From an uncultured Mycoplasmatota bacterium (GTDB taxonomy: Bacteria; Bacillota_I; Bacilli_A; RF39; UBA660), in the NCBI GenBank assembly GCA_900546245.1, contig URBY01000023.1, positions 1-19,868 of the forward strand: 19,868 bases of DNA. Direction: 5' to 3'. Below, piece after piece: positions 1 to 6,746 of the stretch (position 1 is the stretch's first letter; every line of letters begins with the position of its first letter). The notes below the pieces were generated by a model. It made no database searches, had not been told where the DNA came from, and was given only the letters and a program-made list of their open reading frames with translations. The translations under genes and the position numbers were made by a program.

Positions 1-225
1 GGAGAGTTAGATAATTTTAATTATTTGTTTGAGAATACAAAGTATTCAAATGGTAATAATGCAGCGTGGTCATGGTGGTTAGAAAACCCTCATTCTGGTA
101 ATTCTGACGATGCTTGGAATGTGAGCGGCAGCTACCGTCGCGTGGACAACTACACTGTTTCGAGTGCTGGAGACGATGGTGTTCGTCCTGCCATTGAAGT
201 TCTAAAATCTAATATAGAATATTAA
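1..225 (+). CDS. C-terminal end of a DUF6273-type surface/secreted protein (partial, 5' end outside window)
   Basis: The frame is open from the first base and ends at TAA 223-225, so this is the last 74 residues of a longer protein; the internal TTG at 25 is not a plausible start. The visible part is rich in Trp, Ser, Asn and Gly, with a WSWWLENP segment, a YRRVDNY segment and the ending GVRPAIEV. That pattern (WWLR/EsP ... GVRPAl near the C-terminus) is what I recognise from DUF6273 domains, common in secreted or surface proteins of gut Bacillota and related to C-type-lectin/formylglycine-enzyme-like folds. The role is probably extracellular binding; this is inference. Bases 61-200 are about 52% G+C (73 of 140 by hand count), far above the neighbouring genes, and use CGT, CGC, GGC and AGC codons that are rare elsewhere in the window. 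A terminator overlaps the stop codon. Confidence 0.65.
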   Translation, partial: GELDNFNYLFENTKYSNGNNAAWSWWLENPHSGNSDDAWNVSGSYRRVDNYTVSSAGDDGVRPAIEVLKSNIEY

Positions 226-252
226 AATATGATTTAAAAGTCATATTTTTTA
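224..252 (+). terminator. Intrinsic terminator of the DUF6273-type gene
   Basis: AAAATATGA (224-232) pairs with TCATATTTT (241-249) around an 8-base loop and continues into a T-rich tract. The stem starts inside the stop codon. Confidence 0.7.
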
Positions 253-258
253 TTTGCT

Positions 259-284
259 AAGTTATAAATCATAAATTATAACTT
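259..284. repeat. Perfect 9-bp inverted repeat of unknown role
   Basis: AAGTTATAA (259-267) and TTATAACTT (276-284) are perfect complements separated by 8 bases. No clean T-run follows on the plus strand, so it is not an obvious terminator. It lies between the DUF6273 terminator and the tig promoter. It could be a second weak terminator, a protein-binding site, or a chance event in AT-rich DNA. Confidence 0.4.
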
Positions 285-346
285 TAAAAATTTAATTTTA
301 GTTTCATAAATATTGTATATAAAAAGTAAATAAAATGATTTATCTA

Positions 347-375
347 TTGATAAAGATTGTAAATTATTATATAAT
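347..375 (+). promoter_or_regulatory. Sigma-A-type promoter of tig
   Basis: TTGATA (347-352) and a perfect TATAAT (370-375) are separated by exactly 17 bases. The boxes lie 30 bases upstream of the tig ATG, after the previous terminator. Confidence 0.8.
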
Positions 376-404
376 AATATAGATTTTTTGTAAGGAGGAA
401 GTTT

Positions 405-1646
405 ATGAAAAACGTACATGAAATAGAAATAAAAGTAGAAGGAAAAGAATGGGAAGATGCAATTACTAAATCATTTAATAAAAATGTTCAAAATGTAAAA
501 GTGGATGGATTTAGAAAAGGTAAAGTTCCAAGAAATATTTTTGAAAAGAAATATGGTAAAGAAAGTTTATATAATGATGCAATTGATTTTGTATTACAAG
601 AAAAATATGCAACAGTTATTAATGATAGTAAGTTAATACCTATAATTCAACCTACAATTGATATAAAAGAAATTAATGATGAAAAATTAGTATTAACATT
701 TAGAATTACAACTAAACCAGAAGTAAAGGTTGAAAAATACACTAAATTAGGTGTTAAAAAAGGTGAAGTAAAGATAACAGAAGAAGAAGTTAAATCAAGA
801 ATTAACAGTTTACTTGAACAATATGCTGATATTGTTATTAAAGATGGTAAAATTGAAAATGGTGATACAGCTGTTATTGATTTTGAAGGATTTAAAGATG
901 GTGTAGCATTTGATGGCGGTAAAGGTGAAAACTATCCATTAGAAATTGGAAGTAATACATTTATACCAGGTTTTGAAGAACAATTAATCGGTCTTAAAGC
1001 TGGAGATGAAAAAGATATAAAAGTAACATTCCCAGAAGATTATGCTCAAGAAGACTTAAAGGGACAAGAAGCTGTATTTAAAATAAAAGTTCATGAAGTT
1101 AAAACTAAAGAATTACCAGAAATGGATGAAGAATTCTTTAAAGATTTAGGTTATGAAGGTGTTGAAACTGAAGAACAATTAAAAGATTTAGTAAAAGCTG
1201 ATCTTGAAGCTAAAAAAGAATATGAACTTGAAAATAAATATGTTGATGATTTACTAGAAGAAGCTGCTAAACATACAGTTGTAGATCTTCCAGAAGAATT
1301 AGTTCATGAAGAAATTCATAGAATGATGCATCAATATGAAGAAAACTTAAAAATGCAAGGAATAACACTTGATATGTTCTATCAATTTACAAATTCTACA
1401 GCAGAAGATTTAGAAAAACAAATGCAAAAAGAAGCAGAAAAAAGAGTTAAATATAGATTTATGCTTGAAGAAATTGCTACTTTAGAAAAAGTTGAAGTAA
1501 CTGATGAAGAAGCAAATAAAGAAGCAGAAGATTTAGCTAAAAAATATAATACAACTAAAGATGAATTACTTGCGCAAATTGGAGGAATAGATGCATTAAA
1601 ATATGAACTTGAAATGCAAAAAGTAATTGAAATATTAAAAAAATAG
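405..1646 (+). CDS. tig: Trigger factor, ribosome-associated chaperone and peptidyl-prolyl isomerase
   Basis: This 413-residue protein has the full trigger factor layout. The N-terminal ribosome-docking domain (about 1-115) carries the signature GFRKGKVP at residues 35-42. The FKBP-type PPIase domain (about 150-235) includes GDTAVIDFEG and the IPGFEEQLIGLKAGD segment. A long, Glu/Lys-rich helical C-terminal chaperone domain follows to the end. Trigger factor binds the ribosomal exit tunnel and shields nascent chains in the cytoplasm. The start is fixed by the ribosome binding site AAGGAGG (392-398), 6 bases before ATG 405. The gene has its own promoter and terminator, so it is monocistronic. 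In B. subtilis tig is followed by clpX and lonB; here lon follows directly. Length is close to the usual 420-430 residues. Confidence 0.97.
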   Translation: MKNVHEIEIKVEGKEWEDAITKSFNKNVQNVKVDGFRKGKVPRNIFEKKYGKESLYNDAIDFVLQEKYATVINDSKLIPIIQPTIDIKEINDEKLVLTFRITTKPEVKVEKYTKLGVKKGEVKITEEEVKSRINSLLEQYADIVIKDGKIENGDTAVIDFEGFKDGVAFDGGKGENYPLEIGSNTFIPGFEEQLIGLKAGDEKDIKVTFPEDYAQEDLKGQEAVFKIKVHEVKTKELPEMDEEFFKDLGYEGVETEEQLKDLVKADLEAKKEYELENKYVDDLLEEAAKHTVVDLPEELVHEEIHRMMHQYEENLKMQGITLDMFYQFTNSTAEDLEKQMQKEAEKRVKYRFMLEEIATLEKVEVTDEEANKEAEDLAKKYNTTKDELLAQIGGIDALKYELEMQKVIEILKK

Positions 1647-1678
1647 TAGACCCTAAAAAAGGATCTACTTTTTCTTTT
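1645..1678 (+). terminator. Intrinsic terminator after tig
   Basis: AGTAGACCC (1645-1653) pairs with GGATCTACT (1661-1669), with one C-A mismatch and a 7-base loop, followed by TTTTTCTTTT. It overlaps the stop codon. Confidence 0.8.
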
Positions 1679-1697
1679 AAAATATGTCTAAAATTCA

Positions 1698-1725
1698 TTG
1701 ACAATTTTTTTAAATAAATTATAAT
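1698..1725 (+). promoter_or_regulatory. Strong sigma-A-type promoter of lon
   Basis: A perfect TTGACA (1698-1703) and a perfect TATAAT (1720-1725) are separated by 16 bases, with the lon ATG at 1765. Both boxes match consensus, the strongest promoter in the window, so control is likely by repression. Confidence 0.85.
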
Positions 1726-1739
1726 AAACATTGTTTATT
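1723..1739. promoter_or_regulatory. Palindromic operator candidate over the lon -10 box and start site
   Basis: AATAAACA (1723-1730), one central T, and TGTTTATT (1732-1739) form a perfect inverted repeat with 8-base arms. It begins within the -10 box and covers the expected transcription start, where a repressor would act. It does not resemble the CIRCE (HrcA) element or the CtsR direct repeat known for Bacilli heat-shock genes. The binding protein is unknown. Confidence 0.5.
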
Positions 1740-1764
1740 AAATTACTTGATGAGGAGGCAAATT

Positions 1765-4074
1765 ATGATTAAGACAAAATTACCAGTAATTGTTTTACGT
1801 AACCTTGTTTTGCTTCCTCATGGAGAGATAAAACTTGAAATATCAAATACTGATGATAAAAATATTATAGATAATTCAATTAAATATCATGATAACTATG
1901 TAATACTTGTTTCAGCAAAAGGTCTAATAAATGAAAATATTGAATTAACGGAACTTCCTAATGTAGGTATAATTGGTAAAATAACTAGTAATTTTGAACT
2001 TCCTAATAATCATATAAGGATTAATATAGAAGGAATTAATAGAGCGAATATATTTAATTATATTGATAATAAAAATTCGAATTTAGAAGCTGTTATAGGG
2101 CCTATTAGTATAGATGAAATTGATAAAGATGAAGAAGAAGCAAATTTAAGACTATTAAAAAGAGAATTTGCAGGTTATATATCAATATCACCAAATATAT
2201 CTAATAATATAATAATAAAATTAAATGAAGAAACAAATCTTGATAAATTAACAGATAAAATAGCAAATATGATTCCGTTTAATTTTGAAAATAAAAATAA
2301 ATATATATATGAATTTAATTCTGTTAAAAGATCTGATATGTTAATTAAACAAATTGCTGAAGAAAAAAATATAAGTTATATTGAAAGAAAAATAGAAGAA
2401 AAAGTTAAAAGGGAATTAGATAAATCCCAACAAGAATTTATATTGAAAGAAAAAATAAAAGCTATTAAAGAAGAACTTGGTGAAACTGATAATAAAGATG
2501 AAGAAATATCTGATTTAAAAAAGAAAATAGAAAATTTAAATGCTCCATCAAATATAAAGGAAAAATTATTAAAAGAAGTTAATAAATATGAAATGATGAG
2601 TTTAGTATCGCCTGAATTATCAATAGTTAAAAATTATATAGATACTGTTCTTTCCCTTCCTTTCGGAATATATACAAAAGACTTAAAAAATATTCAAAAA
2701 ATAGAAGAAGAACTAGATAAAACTCATTATGGACTTAAAGATGTTAAAAATAGAATACTTGAATATATTGCTGTTAAAGAACTTACAAATGATATTAAAA
2801 GCCCAATTATTTGTTTAGTAGGTCCACCAGGTGTAGGTAAAACATCGCTTGCATATTCTATTTCACAAGCATTACATAGAAATTTTGTAAAAATATCTGT
2901 TGGCGGTGTTAATGATGAAGCAGAAATTATTGGACATAGAAGAACTTATATAGGTTCAAAACCAGGAAGAATAATAGAAGGTTTAATTAAAGCAAAATCA
3001 TCTAATCCAGTATTTTTGATTGATGAAATAGATAAAATGACAAAAGATATTAAGGGTGATCCCTCATCATGTCTTTTAGAAGTACTTGATCCAGAACAAA
3101 ATAGCACATTTTATGATAATTATATAGAAGAAGCATTTGATCTATCAAAAGTAATGTTTATTTTAACTGCAAATAGTTTATTAGATATACCATATGCATT
3201 AAGAGATAGACTTGAAATAATAAATTTAACAAGTTATACAACTTTCGAAAAACTTGATATTGTTAAAAATTATATGTTTTCTAAATTATTAAAAGAACAT
3301 GGGCTTACTAAAAATAATTTAATAATAGATGATGAAACAATTAATTTTATAATAAAACATTATACAAAAGAAGCTGGAGTACGTGAACTTGAAAGAGTAT
3401 TGTCATCTTTAATGCGAAAAATAGCTAAGGAAATTATTACAGGTTCTAAAAGAAAGAAATTTGTACTTAATGAGGAAGATGTTATTAGGTTATTAGGTAA
3501 TATAAAATATGTTGATATTGGTACTACAATTAATAATCCTGGTGTTGTAAATGGACTTGCATATACTGATCTTGGGGGTTCAATTCTTCCAATAGAAGTA
3601 TCTCATTATAAAGGAAAAGGTAATGTTAATATGACAGGTTCACTTGGTAATGTTATGAAAGAAAGTGCACAGATATCTATTGGATACATTAAAAACAATT
3701 ATAAAGAATTTGGTGTTGATATTAAGAAGTTAAATGATGATGATATACATATAAATGCATTACATGCAGGAATACCAAAAGATGGACCATCCGCAGGAAT
3801 TACATTAGTAACAGCTATTTTAAGTTCATTTTTAAATAAAAAAATTGATAATAAGATAGGTATGACTGGTGAAATAACTTTAAATGGTAATATTTTAGGA
3901 ATAGGTGGTTTAAGAGAAAAATCTATCGCAGCGTATAATTCTGGAATTAAAAAAATATTTATTCCAAAGGAAAATGAATCTGATATATCAGAAATTCCAA
4001 AAGAAGTATTAGATTCATTAGAAATTGTTTTTGTAAGTAATTATTCTGAAATATTTAATAATTTATTTAATTAG
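1765..4074 (+). CDS. lon: ATP-dependent protease Lon (LonA type)
   Basis: Lon unfolds and degrades damaged and short-lived regulatory proteins in the cytoplasm as an AAA+ hexamer. From ATG 1765 the protein has 769 residues: an N-terminal substrate-binding domain (about 1-195), a helical linker (about 200-330), the AAA+ module with Walker A GPPGVGKT at 353-360 and Walker B LIDEID at 418-423, and the S16 protease domain. The catalytic dyad is visible as Ser676 in KDGPSAG and Lys719 in GGLREKS, 43 residues apart as in E. coli (S679/K722). The start is chosen because GAGGAGG (1752-1758) sits 6 bases before ATG 1765; an in-frame TTG at 1747 lies upstream of that site. The gene has its own promoter and terminator. 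It lacks a LonB-like membrane segment, so it is the LonA form. Confidence 0.97.
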   Translation: MIKTKLPVIVLRNLVLLPHGEIKLEISNTDDKNIIDNSIKYHDNYVILVSAKGLINENIELTELPNVGIIGKITSNFELPNNHIRINIEGINRANIFNYIDNKNSNLEAVIGPISIDEIDKDEEEANLRLLKREFAGYISISPNISNNIIIKLNEETNLDKLTDKIANMIPFNFENKNKYIYEFNSVKRSDMLIKQIAEEKNISYIERKIEEKVKRELDKSQQEFILKEKIKAIKEELGETDNKDEEISDLKKKIENLNAPSNIKEKLLKEVNKYEMMSLVSPELSIVKNYIDTVLSLPFGIYTKDLKNIQKIEEELDKTHYGLKDVKNRILEYIAVKELTNDIKSPIICLVGPPGVGKTSLAYSISQALHRNFVKISVGGVNDEAEIIGHRRTYIGSKPGRIIEGLIKAKSSNPVFLIDEIDKMTKDIKGDPSSCLLEVLDPEQNSTFYDNYIEEAFDLSKVMFILTANSLLDIPYALRDRLEIINLTSYTTFEKLDIVKNYMFSKLLKEHGLTKNNLIIDDETINFIIKHYTKEAGVRELERVLSSLMRKIAKEIITGSKRKKFVLNEEDVIRLLGNIKYVDIGTTINNPGVVNGLAYTDLGGSILPIEVSHYKGKGNVNMTGSLGNVMKESAQISIGYIKNNYKEFGVDIKKLNDDDIHINALHAGIPKDGPSAGITLVTAILSSFLNKKIDNKIGMTGEITLNGNILGIGGLREKSIAAYNSGIKKIFIPKENESDISEIPKEVLDSLEIVFVSNYSEIFNNLFN

Positions 4075-4097
4075 AGTTCTAAAATAGAACTCTTTTT
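4073..4097 (+). terminator. Intrinsic terminator after lon
   Basis: AGAGTTCTA (4073-4081) and TAGAACTCT (4085-4093) form a perfect 9-bp stem with a 3-base loop, followed by a T-run. It begins in the lon stop codon. The next gene starts only 30 bases later with no clear sigma-A promoter between, so that gene may depend on readthrough or a non-sigma-A promoter. Confidence 0.85.
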
Positions 4098-4126
4098 AAT
4101 ATTATTAATTAGAAGTGAGGGATAAA

Positions 4127-4924
4127 ATGAAAAAAATTGTACCATTTACAAAAGATATTAAATTTAATACAAAGATCTATGAAATAACAAGTATTTCACT
4201 TGAACATAATTTATCATTAGAAGAAAATAATATAGTTTCTGGAGAATTTATTATAAGTGGTGAATATAAAATAAATGATTCATCTATTAATTCAGAACCT
4301 TTTATATATGGACTTCCATTTGATATATCTTTAGATACTAAATATGATACTAATAGATTAAAAATAGATATTGATGATTTTAAATTTGAAATTGTAAATG
4401 AAGAAATATTAAGAGTAAATATTGATGTGTTAATTGAGGGTATTGAACTTATCGAAATGGAAGAAGAAAAAGATATAACAGAAGAAATTAAACCAGATTT
4501 AATTATAGAATCTAGAAATGATAAAAATGATGAGGAAGAATTAAATATAGAAGAAAAAGAAGAAGCAACAAATGATGAATCTGATGATAGGTTTACTATA
4601 TTTGAAAATATAATAAATAAGAAGGAGGAAAATCAAATGAAAGAAAGTACTGATTTATTTCTTCAAACTGATGAAAAAATAGAAAAAGTAAGTAGTGATA
4701 ATACTTCTGTTCAAACTATGAATTCTATATTTAATAATTTTGATAATAAAGATGAAAAATATGTTAGTTATTATGTACATATTGTTAGAGAATCTGATAA
4801 TATAGATACTATTTGTTTAAAATATGGTGTAAGTATTGATATGATAAAAGAGTATAATAATATAGATCAAATTACCCTTGGAAATAAAATAATAATTCCT
4901 TATATAGAAAATGAGACAATTTAA
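4127..4924 (+). CDS. SpoVID-like spore coat morphogenesis protein with C-terminal LysM
   Basis: The 265-residue product starts at ATG 4127 behind AAGTGAGGG; an in-frame GTG at 4115 lies inside that site and is not used. The N-terminal half (about 1-110) is beta-rich and looks like the SpoVID/SipL N-terminal domain. The middle (about 115-200) is an acidic, Glu/Asp/Lys-rich low-complexity linker. Residues about 215-262 (YYVHIVRESDNIDTICLKYG then NKIIIPY) form a LysM domain. In Bacillus, SpoVID drives encasement of the forespore by coat proteins and ends in LysM. The assignment rests on this architecture and on the next gene being a YsxE homologue, the same neighbour as in B. subtilis. It is much shorter than B. 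subtilis SpoVID (about 575 residues), mainly through a short linker. A generic LysM protein is the alternative. Confidence 0.7.
   Translation: MKKIVPFTKDIKFNTKIYEITSISLEHNLSLEENNIVSGEFIISGEYKINDSSINSEPFIYGLPFDISLDTKYDTNRLKIDIDDFKFEIVNEEILRVNIDVLIEGIELIEMEEEKDITEEIKPDLIIESRNDKNDEEELNIEEKEEATNDESDDRFTIFENIINKKEENQMKESTDLFLQTDEKIEKVSSDNTSVQTMNSIFNNFDNKDEKYVSYYVHIVRESDNIDTICLKYGVSIDMIKEYNNIDQITLGNKIIIPYIENETI
4622..4639 (+). promoter_or_regulatory. Internal ribosome-binding-site-like sequence with in-frame ATG in the SpoVID-like gene
   Basis: AAGGAGG (4622-4628) lies 8 bases before ATG 4637, which is in frame (codon 171). Initiation there would give a 95-residue product holding only the linker end and LysM. 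The run encodes Lys-Lys-Glu-Glu, which can create such a sequence by chance, although GAG for Glu is uncommon here. Confidence 0.25.
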
Positions 4925-5798
4925 AAAGATATTAGATAAAAACGACCTAAAGGTAAATAAATATACTATGAAAGGTAAAGCCATGATAGTAGATACTCCT
5001 TTGGGTCAATTTGTTTTAAAAAAGGGTAATAATAATAAAATATATAAATATTTAGCATCAAGAAATTTTGAATATTTTCCAAAATTAATAGATTCAGATG
5101 AAGAAGAAACTATATATGAGTATATAGAGGATATAAATTATGATGATAGTCAAAGAGCATTTGATATTATTCATGTAATTGCGCTTTTACATAGTAAAAC
5201 AACATATTATAAAGAAGTAGATTATGATGAATATAAAACAATATATGAAGAGACAATTAATAAAATAGATTATATATATAATTATTATTTAGATATAATA
5301 AATGTAATTGAATCTAAAATATATATGAGTCCATCTGAATATTTAATTGCAAGAAATATATCAAAAATATTTTCATGTATCTATTTTTGTAAAAATGAAA
5401 TGGAATCTTGGTATGAATTAGTTAAAACAAAAAAAAGAAAAAGAGTTGTAACTCTTCATAATAATTTAAAACTTGATAATTTAATTAAAAATAATCAAAC
5501 ATTTTTAATTAGTTGGGATAAAAGTAAGATAGATATGCCTATATATGATATTGTAAACTTTTATAATAGATATGCACTTAATTTTGATTTTAAAGGTCTT
5601 TTAAGTGAGTATGAAAGAATATTTCCTCTTCTTGAAGATGAAAAAAAGTTATTAGGTGTATTAATTTCAATTCCTGAAAAAATTACTAATACAAAAAGTG
5701 AATATGAAATGGTTAAGAGTGTTAGACATTTACTTGATAAAATATATAAAACTGAATTATTATTAACACCTGAAGAAGAAAAAACTAAAAGTACATAA
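4911..5798 (+). CDS. ysxE: YsxE-like spore coat protein, kinase-fold (CotS/aminoglycoside phosphotransferase family), probable pseudokinase
   Basis: The 295-residue protein begins MRQFKKILDKNDLKV, followed by a Val/Leu-rich FVLKKG segment like the start of YsxE/CotS proteins, and has the bilobal small-kinase layout. The catalytic-loop position reads HNNLKLDN at residues 183-190, where active phosphotransferases have HGDxxxxN. The catalytic Asp is therefore replaced by Asn185, and the metal-binding position reads ISWDKS. This suggests a structural pseudokinase, likely in the spore coat. The ATG overlaps the previous gene by 14 bases without a clear ribosome binding site of its own, so translation is probably coupled. 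In B. subtilis ysxE follows spoVID and precedes valS, the relation seen here with inserted genes. The family call is solid from context and fold-like motifs; the biochemical role is inference. Confidence 0.75.
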   Translation: MRQFKKILDKNDLKVNKYTMKGKAMIVDTPLGQFVLKKGNNNKIYKYLASRNFEYFPKLIDSDEEETIYEYIEDINYDDSQRAFDIIHVIALLHSKTTYYKEVDYDEYKTIYEETINKIDYIYNYYLDIINVIESKIYMSPSEYLIARNISKIFSCIYFCKNEMESWYELVKTKKRKRVVTLHNNLKLDNLIKNNQTFLISWDKSKIDMPIYDIVNFYNRYALNFDFKGLLSEYERIFPLLEDEKKLLGVLISIPEKITNTKSEYEMVKSVRHLLDKIYKTELLLTPEEEKTKST

Positions 5799-5957
5799 TA
5801 ATAAAAATACAATAAGAAGTAATACTGCATTTAAAGGTGTTGTTATAAATAAAAGAATAATTATTTGATATGTAAGTATAATAAGGAATGAAACGGCTAA
5901 TAAGAAGAATATTAGTCTTTTTGTACTTAAAAGTAAGTTTTGGAAAAAGTTCATCAT
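5763..5957 (-). CDS. Small two-helix membrane protein, unknown function
   Basis: This is the only minus-strand frame I accept. On that strand AGGAGG (plus 5963-5968) lies 5 bases before ATG 5957 and 8 bases before a second ATG at 5954, and the frame ends at TAA (5763-5765), giving 64 residues. The protein has two strongly hydrophobic stretches (about residues 14-38 and 41-60) joined by a short TTPLNA turn, and ends in Phe-rich sequence with a terminal Cys. It overlaps the 3' end of ysxE by 36 bases, convergently, and is divergent from the nuclease gene. No clear sigma-A promoter is visible (a TATTAT-like -10 lacks a good -35). No family is recognised; B. subtilis has the unrelated-looking ysxD near this position. 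It could be a small spore or stress membrane protein, but that is speculation. Confidence 0.6.
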   Translation of the reverse strand: MMNFFQNLLLSTKRLIFFLLAVSFLIILTYQIIILLFITTPLNAVLLLIVFLLLCTFSFFFFRC

Positions 5958-6013
5958 ATGTACCTCCTACAATATAATATTCAAATTGTAAATAAAGTGT
6001 AATTAATAATTAA

Positions 6014-6042
6014 TTTAATGTTTATTTAATTATAAATATGAT
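6014..6042 (+). promoter_or_regulatory. Weak candidate promoter of the nuclease gene
   Basis: TATGAT (6037-6042) lies 17 bases after a poor -35 match, TTTAAT (6014-6019), and 24 bases before the nuclease ATG. The region is very AT-rich, so this is tentative. Confidence 0.3.
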
Positions 6043-6065
6043 AAAATGTATTATAGGTGAGAAGT

Positions 6066-6683
6066 ATGAAGAAAAGGGTTATATATTTAATTTTATTTAT
6101 GTTATTAGTTATTCCAGGTGTTACATATGCGAATGAAAAAAAAGAGGTAGAATTTAAATCATGTATTGATGGTGATACGGCAAGATTTATTATGGATAAA
6201 GAAGAGATAAAGGTTAGATTTTTAGCAATTGATACGCCAGAAACTAATCATCCTAAAAAGGGTGAAGAACCATATGGTAAAGAAGCAAAAGAGTATACTT
6301 GTAATAGAATTACTAATGCAAGTAAAATAGAATTAGAATTTGATGATAATAGTGATAAAAAAGATAAATATAATAGATATTTAGCTTGGGTATATGTAGA
6401 TGATAGTTTACTTGAGGAAGAACTTGTACAAAATGGTCTTGCAAAAGTAACATATTTATATGGTGATTATTCTTATACTGATAAATTAAAAGAAACTGAA
6501 GAAGAAGCAAAAGAAAATAAAGTAGGAATGTATTCTGATGTAGATAATTCTTACTATACAACAAATAAAAATAATGAAAATAGTAAAACAAATTTAGATG
6601 AAGAATTAGAAGATAAAATATATAATAAAGTAATGAATACACTTTCAAAGTTTGTAAAAAAGATTTTAAGAGAAATATTTTAA
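6066..6683 (+). CDS. Secreted staphylococcal-type (thermo)nuclease
   Basis: This 205-residue protein is a calcium-dependent-type SNase that would hydrolyse DNA and RNA outside the cell. A signal peptide is visible: MKKR, a hydrophobic core to about residue 19, then a VTYA cleavage-like site near residue 22. The SNase fold follows (about 28-155). Active-site positions line up with S. aureus nuclease: Asp37 (D21), Arg51 (R35), Asp56-Thr57 (D40-T41), Glu59 (E43) and Arg104 in YNRYLAW (R87). A Ser/Asn/Glu-rich tail ending in a basic helix follows. ATG 6066 is chosen because AGGTGA (6055-6060) is its ribosome binding site; the GTG at 6057 is part of that site and would add charged residues before the signal peptide. 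The nuclease may serve nucleotide scavenging. Confidence 0.9.
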   Translation: MKKRVIYLILFMLLVIPGVTYANEKKEVEFKSCIDGDTARFIMDKEEIKVRFLAIDTPETNHPKKGEEPYGKEAKEYTCNRITNASKIELEFDDNSDKKDKYNRYLAWVYVDDSLLEEELVQNGLAKVTYLYGDYSYTDKLKETEEEAKENKVGMYSDVDNSYYTTNKNNENSKTNLDEELEDKIYNKVMNTLSKFVKKILREIF

Positions 6684-6701
6684 TTAATTAACATTTATAT
6701 A

Positions 6702-6730
6702 TTCAATAATTCTTTAGAATTTGATATAAT
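6702..6730 (+). promoter_or_regulatory. Candidate promoter of the 618-residue membrane protein gene
   Basis: A perfect TATAAT (6725-6730) lies 17 bases after TTCAAT (6702-6707), a weak -35, and 16 bases before the ATG. Confidence 0.45.
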
Positions 6731-6746
6731 TATAAAAGGTGAGCTT

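Noticed and set aside
1747..1764. Upstream TTG start for lon
   Set aside because: The GAGGAGG site lies between TTG 1747 and ATG 1765, so only the ATG fits.
5561..5830. 89-codon minus-strand open frame over the ysxE end
   Set aside because: It lies mostly antisense to ysxE and lacks a ribosome binding site. The overlapping 64-residue frame has a consensus one and was accepted instead.
6313..6648. 111-codon open frame on the minus strand, Leu/Tyr-rich
   Set aside because: It is antisense to the nuclease gene, whose active-site residues are conserved. Its Leu/Tyr/His composition is what the complement of Lys/Asp/Glu-rich AT codons gives, and it has no ribosome binding site.
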